Counted from the first letter of the stretch, positions 39,338 through 48,469 are shown. The stretch: 64,000 nucleotides of DNA from an uncultured Prevotella sp. (GCA_905236755.1 CAJOCR010000010.1:62001-126000), one strand, 5' to 3'. Notes: generated by a model from the sequence alone, not told the origin. Made by a program: numbers and translations.

Positions 39338-40372
39338 TTATAATTTAGATCTACGAACCTTTTCTATTAGGACTTCCTTGAGATTAGCATCTTCAGGAAG
39401 TCCTATTTTTGCTCTGATATGTGCTCGCTGACTTCCCACATTACCCTTTGTTTTTTTCAAAAACCGGCATATATCTCCCGTTGTCTTTCCTTCAATAATA
39501 AGTTTCGCAATCTCCAGTTCAGAAGGAGTGAGCATTGGGAAAACCCTTTTCAGATTATCTTTTTCAGCCTCTTTAATCACCAAATAATTCTTCAAAGCCG
39601 TCATCATTCTATGACGTGTTTCAACGTTAATAGAATCTATAAAACTATAAAGCGTTGATTTATCTTCACTGTCAGCCTCCGCCTTCTCGTTTGTCAACTG
39701 AACAATTTTCAATATCTGACTTGTATCCAAACCTAAGGCAGACATAAGCTGAACCTCACGTTTGCGCATATCAATATTATCTGTACGCAAGGCAAGAAGA
39801 TTTCTGGATATATACCAACATATCAGACTAACAGAAACAATCATAAGCAAATAAAACACCGACAACTCAGTAAGTGCACCATGCTTGTCTTTTATGGCAC
39901 TATATACAAAGACGCTGACAACCAATACAGACGCCACAATAGCATTGGCAGGAACATAAGCCAACACGCTTGCTATAAGAATAAGCAGAAGAAGACAAAT
40001 ATTTCCAAGAATCAGAAAACCCGAATATGTATCCGTATTATCAACAACAACAAGATTCTCGCACGATGTCTCTATAGCTGCATAGAGCAAATCAACTGTC
40101 AAGGCAGTCTTTACTTTTATCTTCCCTGCAAAAAACAGACAAAGAGAAGAAATAAGCACAAGTTCGTAGCCTATCAACAAATGCTTGAATATTATGGTCT
40201 GAAAACCATACAAACCTATCAAGCCACCTGCTGCACCAACAACTCCGAACACTGTAATGACATAAAGAATCATTCTTTGCTGCCTATTTATTATATCTAA
40301 AGAAGCAAAATTGCCTATTTGATTCTTATTAGCAAAATGTATCATAAATGAACCATTTAATAGTATTATCAA
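39338..40372 (-). CDS. Membrane-anchored LuxR-type HTH regulator
   Basis: N-term multiple hydrophobic segments; C-term MLTPSELEIAKLIIEGKTTGDICRFLKKTKGNVGSQRAHIRAKIGL. Start may be the internal Met at 40345 given a TATATTTG box at 40386-40393. Confidence 0.75.
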   Translation of the reverse strand: MIILLNGSFMIHFANKNQIGNFASLDIINRQQRMILYVITVFGVVGAAGGLIGLYGFQTIIFKHLLIGYELVLISSLCLFFAGKIKVKTALTVDLLYAAIETSCENLVVVDNTDTYSGFLILGNICLLLLILIASVLAYVPANAIVASVLVVSVFVYSAIKDKHGALTELSVFYLLMIVSVSLICWYISRNLLALRTDNIDMRKREVQLMSALGLDTSQILKIVQLTNEKAEADSEDKSTLYSFIDSINVETRHRMMTALKNYLVIKEAEKDNLKRVFPMLTPSELEIAKLIIEGKTTGDICRFLKKTKGNVGSQRAHIRAKIGLPEDANLKEVLIEKVRRSKL

Positions 40373-40458
40373 CCCTTTTCAACCGCAAATATAATAAAAA
40401 TTATCGATATCAGCCTATTTCAGCCATAATAAAATTTGGGGATACTAAAACAAGGTCA

Positions 40459-40466
40459 TACCTTTG
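40459..40466 (+). promoter_or_regulatory. Consensus Bacteroidota promoter (TTTG-N20-TACCTTTG) with no downstream ORF
   Basis: -33 TTTG at 40435-40438; -7 TACCTTTG at 40459-40466. Confidence 0.65.
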
Positions 40467-40471
40467 CAATC

Positions 40472-40700
40472 ACAAAGATATTTTTTGATTTTAAAATTAT
40501 ATGTGATATCGTGGTAAGTGATTTATAGCATATCGCATTAGTTTTACTTACTAAAGTTGACTCAATAATATATATGTGACTCAAAGGGACATTCTTCGCT
40601 GGTAAAAGATTATTTTTATAACAAGATATTACTAAGTGAAGGTCAAGTAAATTAAGTAAAAAAAGAAGCCTGGTAGAAAACTACCAGGCTTTGTTTTTTT
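40472..40700 (+). ncRNA. Candidate non-coding transcript
   Basis: Consensus promoter immediately upstream; no ORF (ATGs immediately followed by TGA); ends at a strong hairpin with T-run. The terminator is bidirectional and may instead serve the minus-strand kinase gene. Confidence 0.4.
40666..40691. terminator. Bidirectional terminator hairpin
   Basis: AAGCCTGGTAG-AAAA-CTACCAGGCTT, T-runs on both strands. Confidence 0.85.
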
Positions 40701-40813
40701 AAAAGATTCACCCCGTCCTACTTGCAAGGAGCGAATTTACACTAAAATACATTCTAACTGTGAGATTACCTCCCTCCCTTCAAGGGAGGCCGAGAGAAAT
40801 CTTTTATGGGGGC

Positions 40814-41650
40814 TTATCTCTTTCTTATATAATCCAGCGCTGCACCAATAGCTGTGCAGAACTCACTATATTTTGGTATTATGAAGTGAACACCATAGAG
40901 TTTTTCCATAGCACTATACACCTCTTTACATTGAGGTAACAAACTCAAGTTACCAATCATAACGAAATCCTTGATGCCACTACCTAACGAGCTGAGAATA
41001 CTTGCAGAACCAACAGCCTGCAGAACCATGTGAATCAAGCCTACGGCAATATCCTCGCGTGAGGCATTGGCCTTGGCATTACTAAACAAGCTGGCTGTTG
41101 CCGACATAGGCAATCCTGGCAGAGGCTTGGCACTTATATCGCCAATAAGCAGGTTGATATGGCTGATATCGCCCTCCATAGCTAAATCAATGATATTCTT
41201 TATATCATCGGTCTTTAGGAGCAGACGGCTCAAACCAGTAAGGGTGCCACCACCAATACCAATACCACCAATATGACTGATGTCATCACCATCGCATTTA
41301 ACAAGTGAAGTACCTGTGCCCATAGAAACAACTATCATTCTATCGAGCTTTGACTCGTATTTGGCACCAAGACCATCGGCAACAAACTCTTCAGCCTTTG
41401 TGGTTGGCAGACCATAGATATTTTCTTCTATATAAGCAGCACCTACACCTGTAAGCATCACGTGTTCCACTTCTTCAAGACGAATCTTATTGTCGTGAAG
41501 ATACTTTCCGAATGCTCCATATAAAGATGTAATTGGATCAGTTGCCTTGATACGCAAAGGTGATACAACCATACCCTTACTATCAATACCAACTATTTTC
41601 GTTGTGGAAATACCAACATCAATACCTATTACTATTTTATTCATAATCAA
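40814..41650 (-). CDS. coaW: Type II pantothenate kinase-like protein
   Basis: IGIDVGISTTKIVGID, VSMGTGTSLVKCDGDDISHIGGIGIGGGTLTGLSRLLL. Confidence 0.82.
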   Translation of the reverse strand: MIMNKIVIGIDVGISTTKIVGIDSKGMVVSPLRIKATDPITSLYGAFGKYLHDNKIRLEEVEHVMLTGVGAAYIEENIYGLPTTKAEEFVADGLGAKYESKLDRMIVVSMGTGTSLVKCDGDDISHIGGIGIGGGTLTGLSRLLLKTDDIKNIIDLAMEGDISHINLLIGDISAKPLPGLPMSATASLFSNAKANASREDIAVGLIHMVLQAVGSASILSSLGSGIKDFVMIGNLSLLPQCKEVYSAMEKLYGVHFIIPKYSEFCTAIGAALDYIRKR

Positions 41651-41724
41651 AAATTATTCACGGGGCAAAGATAACAATTTATCACCAAACTTTATTATCT
41701 TTGCAAAAGAAAAACAATCACTAC

Positions 41725-43743
41725 ATGGAAAAGAAAGAGCAAATGAGGCAGATGGTTGATAAGCTCAACGCTGCTGCCGAGGCATATTATAATGGTAAGG
41801 GCGAGATAATGACCGACTACGAGTGGGACCAGCTGTTTGATCAACTGAAAGCACTCGAGAAAGAAACAGGCATCGTTCTTGAAGACTCACCAACAAACAA
41901 TGTTTCTGCCGACAATACCGAAGGTCAGAAGGAGGAACATGAGTTTGCTGCTCTTTCACTTGCCAAGACGAAAAAGACCGAGGAGCTGGCTAAATGGGCT
42001 GAGAACCGTCCTATATGGCTCAGCTGGAAGCTCGACGGTCTGACTCTTGTTGTTACTTTCGACAACGGCAAACTGACAAAGGTTGTTACACGAGGCAACG
42101 GACATATAGGAACAAATATCACTCATCTTGCTTCTGCCATACAGGGAATACCAGAAACTATTAAGTCGAAAGGTCACGTAGTGGTGAGAGGTGAATGTGT
42201 TATTTCGTACGAAGATTTCAACAATTTCCTTCTTGAAAGTGATGAGGATTATGCTAATCCACGAAACCTTGCTTCTGGCTCTCTCACACTGAAAGATGTA
42301 AACGAAGTAAAGCAGCGCCACCTAAAATGGATTCCATTCACCCTTGTATATACTGATGAAGAAATAACCAGCTGGGGTGCACGAATGGACTTCATCGAGC
42401 AAAACGGTATGAAAGCCGTTGAACGCGAATGTATAAAAGAACCAAATATCCAGAACATCAATAACGTTATTGACAAATGGACAGAAAAGGTTACCAGCAA
42501 CATTTGTCCCTACCCTGTTGACGGTCTTGTTATAGCATACGATGACTACGAATACTCTCAAACAGGAAGCGTAACCGGGCACCACGCCACACGAGCAGGC
42601 TACGCCTTTAAATGGCAAGACGAAAGTGCACTCACACAACTCGACCATATAGAATGGAGCTGTGCCGCTTCAACCATTTCGCCTGTAGCTGTGTTCACGC
42701 CTGTTGAACTCGAGGGCACCACCGTGAAGCGTGCGTCATTGTGCAACATTTCAGAATGTGAACGATTAGGCATTGGCGGCAAAGGCACAAGTATGCACGT
42801 TATTAAAGCCAATAAAATCATCCCAAAAGTTATAAAAATAGAGCAATCAGTTGGCATTTTAGACATTCCAACCACCTGTCCTGTATGTGGAGCGCCTACA
42901 AAAATAGCCATAAGTGCATCAAGTGGAACGAAAACTCTTCATTGCACCAACCTACAGTGCCCTGCTAAGCAGTTAAAAAAATTCAGACGTTTTGTAAGCA
43001 AGGACGGCATGAATATTGATGGTATAAGCGAACAGACTATTGCCCGATTCGTAAACCTTGGATGGATTAACGAATATGCCGACATATACCGATTAACAGA
43101 GCATATTCAGGAAATCTCAACCCTTGAAGGATTTGGCAGAAAGAGTGCAGTAAACATTAGAGAAGCCATCAACAAAGCAACAACAGTAGATGCACGTAAA
43201 CTTCTTTACGCTCTCAACATACCGCTTGTTGGACAAGATGTGTGCAAAAGACTCTTAACCGCTCATAAACTCGACGAAATTGTACAATTGGCTACACAAA
43301 AACCAGACTTTTCACCCGTAGAAGGCGACTTATTTGCCCCAAATGACACAGTTGGCGAATACATTTTTGCCTCTATCGATGGTATTGGACCAGAGAAAAG
43401 TGCTTCAGTTGTGCGATGGTTTAACGATGAAAACAACCTCAGAACATACAACAACCTCGTGAAACTTATTAACATAACACAAGAAGACAACACACCTCTT
43501 GGAGCAAAATGCGAGGGACTCGCTTTTGTTGTTACAGGCGATTTGAATCATTATAAGAACCGTAACGAACTGAAGAAATACATCGAGAGCCAAGGCGGCA
43601 AAATGACAGGAAGCATATCAAAATCAACATCTTATCTCATCAATAACGATGTTACCTCAACAAGTGGCAAGAACCAGAAAGCCATGCAGTTGGGTACACC
43701 TATTATTAGCGAGGAACAGTTTATTGAAATGTTTGGACAATAA
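41725..43743 (+). CDS. ligA: NAD-dependent DNA ligase (divergent LigA-type)
   Basis: Adenylation motif WKLDGLTLVV, Zn finger CPVCGAPTK...CTNLQCPAK, HhH, C-term BRCT. ATG at 41725; the track start at 41701 is a TTG inside the probable -7 box TATCTTTG. Confidence 0.9.
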   Translation: MEKKEQMRQMVDKLNAAAEAYYNGKGEIMTDYEWDQLFDQLKALEKETGIVLEDSPTNNVSADNTEGQKEEHEFAALSLAKTKKTEELAKWAENRPIWLSWKLDGLTLVVTFDNGKLTKVVTRGNGHIGTNITHLASAIQGIPETIKSKGHVVVRGECVISYEDFNNFLLESDEDYANPRNLASGSLTLKDVNEVKQRHLKWIPFTLVYTDEEITSWGARMDFIEQNGMKAVERECIKEPNIQNINNVIDKWTEKVTSNICPYPVDGLVIAYDDYEYSQTGSVTGHHATRAGYAFKWQDESALTQLDHIEWSCAASTISPVAVFTPVELEGTTVKRASLCNISECERLGIGGKGTSMHVIKANKIIPKVIKIEQSVGILDIPTTCPVCGAPTKIAISASSGTKTLHCTNLQCPAKQLKKFRRFVSKDGMNIDGISEQTIARFVNLGWINEYADIYRLTEHIQEISTLEGFGRKSAVNIREAINKATTVDARKLLYALNIPLVGQDVCKRLLTAHKLDEIVQLATQKPDFSPVEGDLFAPNDTVGEYIFASIDGIGPEKSASVVRWFNDENNLRTYNNLVKLINITQEDNTPLGAKCEGLAFVVTGDLNHYKNRNELKKYIESQGGKMTGSISKSTSYLINNDVTSTSGKNQKAMQLGTPIISEEQFIEMFGQ

Positions 43744-43767
43744 TTAATTTAAAACTTAACGGCTGTT

Positions 43768-43920
43768 TTTTATCAGTTATCAGTTATCAGTTAACTTTTT
43801 GCGAAAAAAAATCATGCTTCAGGAGCCTTATATATATAAATATATATATTTATATAATATAAGAGGCTAAAACGCACATTTTTTGACTTTCAATCAACTG
43901 ATAACTGATAACTGATAAAA
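43768..43920. repeat. 25-bp perfect inverted repeat made of 7-bp tandem units
   Basis: TTTTATCAGTTATCAGTTATCAGTT (43768-43792) and its exact reverse complement AACTGATAACTGATAACTGATAAAA (43896-43920). Confidence 0.92.
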
Positions 43921-44031
43921 CATGTTTTTTGCCCGAATTCCCTTTGTAGATAGGCGATGAGAGAGTTTTGCATCGCAAAATGATCTAATTTTGAACAACC
44001 AACTGTTTTTCTTCGTATCTTTGCAATGTGA

Positions 44032-44092
44032 TTAGGAGCCAATTAGGACTCATATAGGAGGCATCTCGAACGCATCTCGAAACTATCTCGAA
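44032..44092. repeat. 11-bp-phased repeat array C
   Basis: TTAGGA/ATAGGA at 44032, 44043, 44054; TCTCGAA at 44064, 44075, 44086. Confidence 0.85.
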
Positions 44093-44191
44093 GGCGAGAG
44101 CAGAGCAAAATTTATTTTGACTATGCCGAGACAAGAGATGGTTGGACAAAGTCAACGAATCTCGAAGTCTTGCGCAAGCCAAAGGCGTGCT

Positions 44192-44219
44192 AAATGATAA
44201 ATGATAAATGATAAACGAT
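44192..44219. repeat. 4 x 7-bp tandem (AAATGAT/AAACGAT)
   Basis: AAATGAT at 44192, 44199, 44206; AAACGAT at 44213. Confidence 0.85.
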
Positions 44220-44366
44220 AATGATAAAGCCCCATTCCAGCCTTCCCTCCAGAAGCCCCTTCCCAGCCTTCAATGGTCTTTACCCCCCCCTTCGGTTCCC
44301 CCGTCCCCGGGGGACAGGAACCTCCAGAGGGAAGGAGTCGTAAACAGACAAATACCTCCTGCTAAT

Positions 44367-44441
44367 ATCTCTCCCCTCATGAGGGGAGTAAGGAGGGGTC
44401 TTAAATCTCTCCCCTCTGGAGGGGAGTTGGAGGGGTCTTTG
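44367..44441. repeat. 38-bp tandem duplication with internal CCCCTC/GAGGGG hairpins
   Basis: ATCTCTCCCCTCATGAGGGGAGTAAGGAGGGGTCTTAA followed by ATCTCTCCCCTCTGGAGGGGAGTTGGAGGGGTCTTTG. Confidence 0.85.
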
Positions 44442-44453
44442 GATAGGGCCTTT

Positions 44454-45200
44454 TTAGAAACTCCACTTAGCTGCAATAGTAGGAATAGCGTAGAACTTGT
44501 CGTTACGACCTGCCTCGTCGTAAACGAAGTTGTTGCTGAGTTCCACCTCGGTACCTAAGCTTAGATTAACGCCATCCATACCCTTGATGGTGTTGAGGTT
44601 AAACCAGAACTGAGGCTCTGAAAGGAAGATAAGCTTGCCACGAACATTTGGATTGCGCCACAAGTCAGCAAAGCCAGAAAAGGTGCAAAAACCATTAGCA
44701 AAAGTATGGCTCCACACACCAGTAAGCTGGAATCCGTGGAAAGCGTCAAGATTAGCATGAGCATTCTTGAAATAATACTTATACATTGTCTGCAAGCTAA
44801 AAGTGGTGCTAAAATCAGAGCTATGCCAGTTGTAAGCAGGACCTACGAGAACAGCGTGCTGGAAACGATTACCATTATACCAGCCTTCGGTTTCACCTGA
44901 TGTAACACCACCATTATACTCTATATGCGCAGCAAATCTTTTGTTCTTTGAAATATTGAATTCGCGGCTAATCTCCCAGTAAGCACCCATCATACCATCG
45001 CCATGATAATCAAGGTCGGTGAAGAAATAAGTACTACCCCACTTGTCGGCCTTAAACATCTCAACAGTAGTAGTAACCGACTGGCGATTAGTAAGTTCCT
45101 TGTAAAGAGAGTGACCTAAATCATAATGTAACTGAATGTTTTGAGCAGAGATGCTCACAAAAGCTGCCATGAGAATGGCGAGGGAAAAGATTCTTTTCAT
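44454..45200 (-). CDS. DUF5020-like / nucleoside-channel-like outer membrane protein
   Basis: Signal peptide; IQLHYDLGHSLYKELTNRQSVTTTVEMFKADKWGSTYFFTDLDYHGDG; ends in aromatic residue (KWSF) like a beta-barrel. Confidence 0.75.
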   Translation of the reverse strand: MKRIFSLAILMAAFVSISAQNIQLHYDLGHSLYKELTNRQSVTTTVEMFKADKWGSTYFFTDLDYHGDGMMGAYWEISREFNISKNKRFAAHIEYNGGVTSGETEGWYNGNRFQHAVLVGPAYNWHSSDFSTTFSLQTMYKYYFKNAHANLDAFHGFQLTGVWSHTFANGFCTFSGFADLWRNPNVRGKLIFLSEPQFWFNLNTIKGMDGVNLSLGTEVELSNNFVYDEAGRNDKFYAIPTIAAKWSF

Positions 45201-45294
45201 AAATGTTTATACTGTGATTAAAGTTGCGTGCAAAGATACAAAAAAATATTAAAGATAATTTATGAATTGTGAATAATTTACTACCTTTGCACCT

Positions 45295-45969
45295 ATGAGA
45301 ATAGATATTATTTCCGTTTTACCTGAAATGCTGGAAGGATTTGTTCATGAATCAATCCTTGCCAGAGCAGAAAAGAAGGGACTGGCTGAAATACGACTTC
45401 ATAACCTTCGCGACTACTCGCTGGACAAATGGCGTCGTGTTGACGACTATCCATACGGAGGAAGTGCTGGTATGGTTATGCAATGCGAGCCTATTGACAG
45501 ATGTATTTCTGCCCTTAAGGCCGAACGCGACTACGACGAGGTGATTTACACCAGTCCTGACGGCGAACAGTTCAATCAGGGTATGGCTAACGAGCTTAGC
45601 ATGAAAGGCAACCTGATAATTCTTTGCGGACACTATAAAGGAATTGACCAGCGTGTGAGAGACCATCTCATCACTAAGGAGATAAGTATGGGCGACTTCG
45701 TGCTTACAGGTGGCGAGCTGCCTGCTGCCACTATTGCCGACGCTATCGTGCGTGTTATTCCTGGTGTGCTGAACGATGAGCAGAGTGCCCTCAGCGACAG
45801 TTTCCAAGACAATCTGTTGGCTGCACCAATATATACACGTCCTTCAGACTATAAGGGATGGAAAGTACCCGAGATTCTTCTCAGTGGCAACGAGGCAAAG
45901 ATTCGTCAATGGGAAATGGATCAGGCTATTGCTCACACCAAGAAGCTAAGACCCGATTTATTGAAGTAA
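45295..45969 (+). CDS. trmD: tRNA (guanine-N1)-methyltransferase
   Basis: [54 protein letters not shown]. Confidence 0.97.
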   Translation: MRIDIISVLPEMLEGFVHESILARAEKKGLAEIRLHNLRDYSLDKWRRVDDYPYGGSAGMVMQCEPIDRCISALKAERDYDEVIYTSPDGEQFNQGMANELSMKGNLIILCGHYKGIDQRVRDHLITKEISMGDFVLTGGELPAATIADAIVRVIPGVLNDEQSALSDSFQDNLLAAPIYTRPSDYKGWKVPEILLSGNEAKIRQWEMDQAIAHTKKLRPDLLK

Positions 45970-46047
45970 GCTTATAGTTTTTAAGTATATAAGTTGGTGA
46001 GTTTTTTAAGTTTTATCTCATTAACTCACAAACTAAAAACTCACAAA

Positions 46048-46914
46048 CTAAAGAACTAAAGAACTCATATATTTCTTACAGAAGGTTTCGCCAAGTGCGA
46101 GACCTTCTTCGTATAGGCGTTCTAACTTAACTACATCGCGAGTCATACGTCCCACTTCAAGAGGGCGCTCCGGACGAATACAGATAATCTTTCCCGCCTC
46201 TTCCAAATCGTCGATGAGCTGCAGTTGCTGATTATACACCTCGTGACGGCGACTCAACACCACTCGCAAACGAGGATAGTTCTTATATATAAGGTTAGAC
46301 TCCTTACGGTCTTTAGAATCGTCGCGCCATCCCTTGTTTCGTGTGAGCACAACAACATTAGTAAGATGTCCCTTTTCTATTGATCGCAAAACAGGAATAC
46401 TGTCAACAATACCACCATCGAGCATAGGAACACCGTCGATATTCACTATCTTGCTTACGTAAGGAAGACTTGACGAGGCTCTTACCATATCGAGAGCCCG
46501 CTGACGATCAGACGTTTCCTGCAAGTATTCAGCTCCGCCTGTGAGACAGTTTGTTGCCACACACTCAAAGGTAGAAGAATACTTGAAATAAGTATCGAAA
46601 TCGTATGGCAGCAGTTTATTAGGAAACGTATCGTAGAGAAGCTTCTGGTCGAAGATGCAGCCCTGAGTAACCAAATGGCGCAAACCAATATAGTCATACT
46701 TAGACAGATAATCGATATTTGAAATACGGGCTCTGCGAGGCTGACGACTGATATACGACATTGCGTTGCATGCTCCAGCCGAAACACCAACAACATAAGG
46801 GAAATACAAATTGTACTTCATAAAAGCGTCGAGAACACCACTGGTAAATACCCCACGCATGCCGCCTCCTTCAAGCACTAAACCTGTATTTTTATCTATC
46901 TTCATAAGCCACAA
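46048..46914 (-). CDS. Patatin-like phospholipase family protein
   Basis: GLVLEGGGMRGVFTSGVLDAF, VGVSAGACNA (GxSxG), DGGIVDSIPV. Start may be at 46905 (MKIDKN). Confidence 0.9.
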   Translation of the reverse strand: MWLMKIDKNTGLVLEGGGMRGVFTSGVLDAFMKYNLYFPYVVGVSAGACNAMSYISRQPRRARISNIDYLSKYDYIGLRHLVTQGCIFDQKLLYDTFPNKLLPYDFDTYFKYSSTFECVATNCLTGGAEYLQETSDRQRALDMVRASSSLPYVSKIVNIDGVPMLDGGIVDSIPVLRSIEKGHLTNVVVLTRNKGWRDDSKDRKESNLIYKNYPRLRVVLSRRHEVYNQQLQLIDDLEEAGKIICIRPERPLEVGRMTRDVVKLERLYEEGLALGETFCKKYMSSLVL

Positions 46915-47026
46915 GCTCTATTAAAGTTTTATAATTTTGAAAGAATTATCCATTTTCCGATACAAAAGTAACACTTTTTCTGCAAAAATTATGTAACTTT
47001 GCAATCAATTAAAGTAAAAAAGCAAA

Positions 47027-48433
47027 ATGTTTAAAAAAGAAACATATATAACCCGTCGTAACGAGTTAAAAAAACTTGTTGGTGAGGGAATCATCATACT
47101 CTTTGGAAACAACGAATCACCAGCTAACGGACCATACAACGGCTATGATCCTTTCCGTCAGGACTCTACATTCCTATACTATTTCGGAATACAACGAGAC
47201 GGTCTTGTGGGTGTTATCGACATTGACAACAACAAAGAAACACTCATTGGAAACGACATCGACATCGAAGACATAGTATGGTTTGGTTCTGTTGACAGCG
47301 TGAAATGCCTTGCAGAAAGTGTGGGCGTAGAAAACACAGCTCCAATGAAGCAGTTGCAGCTGGTATGCAACGATGCCCTACGCAACAAACGCAAGATTCA
47401 TTTCCTGCCACCTTACCGCTTCGACATCAAGCTGCAGATATTCGACCTCTTGGGCATTCACCCAAGTCAGCAGAAAGACTCAGCATCCATGCAGCTCATC
47501 AAGGCAGTAGTAAAGATGCGCTCAACAAAGAGCGAGGAAGAAATTGAAGAACTGGAGCGTGCATCTGTCATTGGATACAAAATGCACACTACAGCTATGC
47601 GCCTGACAAAACCAGGGCTCACCGAGAAATACATTGCTTCACAGGTAGAGAGCGTTGCCAAGAGTTTAGGTTCGATGGTTAGTTTCCCTACTATATTCAC
47701 CCAGCATGGCGAGATAATGCACGGTGCACCATCATTAAACACACTGAAAGACGGCCGATTGGTTCTTTGTGATGCAGGTGGCGAGACAGTGAACAACTAC
47801 TGCTCTGACCACACACGAACATACCCAGTAAACGGAAAGTTCACACAGCGCCAGCTCGACATATACAGCGTTGTAGAAGAATGTCACGATATGGTATTAG
47901 ACCTTGCTAAGCCAGGAGTAAAATATGCTGATGTACACTTCGCTGTATGCAAGAACATCTTTAACAGAATGAAAGAACTGGGACTTGCCAAAGGCGATAC
48001 CGAAGAGGCTGTTCGCAACGGAGCACACGCTATGTTCCTGCCACACGGACTCGGCCACATGATGGGTATGGACGTTCACGATATGGAGAACCTTGACCAG
48101 ATAAACGTAGGTTTTGATGAAGAAACCCGTCCTAACCTCGAACAGTTTGGAACAAACTGCCTGAGAATGGGACGCCGTCTGGAAGAAGGATTTGTGGTTA
48201 CCGATGAACCAGGCATATACTTTATTCCTGCCCTTATCGACGAATGGAAAGCCAACAAGCATTGTGCCGACTTCCTGTGCTTCGACGAACTGGAGAAATA
48301 CAAGGATTTTGGTGGCATACGCATAGAAGACGACATACTCATAACCAAAGACGGTTGTCGCTTCATTGGCAAGGACAGAATACCATATCATCCAAAAGAC
48401 ATAGAAGAGTTCATGCAGAGCTCACAACAATAA
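47027..48433 (+). CDS. pepP: Xaa-Pro aminopeptidase (M24 family)
   Basis: VLCDAGGETVNNYCSDHTRTYPVNGKF, HGLGHMMGMDVHD, VTDEPGIYFIP, GGIRIEDDILIT. Confidence 0.93.
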   Translation: MFKKETYITRRNELKKLVGEGIIILFGNNESPANGPYNGYDPFRQDSTFLYYFGIQRDGLVGVIDIDNNKETLIGNDIDIEDIVWFGSVDSVKCLAESVGVENTAPMKQLQLVCNDALRNKRKIHFLPPYRFDIKLQIFDLLGIHPSQQKDSASMQLIKAVVKMRSTKSEEEIEELERASVIGYKMHTTAMRLTKPGLTEKYIASQVESVAKSLGSMVSFPTIFTQHGEIMHGAPSLNTLKDGRLVLCDAGGETVNNYCSDHTRTYPVNGKFTQRQLDIYSVVEECHDMVLDLAKPGVKYADVHFAVCKNIFNRMKELGLAKGDTEEAVRNGAHAMFLPHGLGHMMGMDVHDMENLDQINVGFDEETRPNLEQFGTNCLRMGRRLEEGFVVTDEPGIYFIPALIDEWKANKHCADFLCFDELEKYKDFGGIRIEDDILITKDGCRFIGKDRIPYHPKDIEEFMQSSQQ

Positions 48434-48469
48434 TACGAGAAAGAATCACATAATTAAATAAATAGAGAA

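Noticed and set aside
43768-44441. Possible CRISPR array
   Set aside because: Repeat units are 7, 11 or 38 bp with no 20-40-bp unique spacers and no cas genes nearby.
44208-44558. 116-aa plus-strand and 68-aa minus-strand ORFs in the C-rich repeat tract
   Set aside because: Proline/glycine-rich translations of CCCCTC/GAGGGG repeats, overlapping the DUF5020-like gene end.
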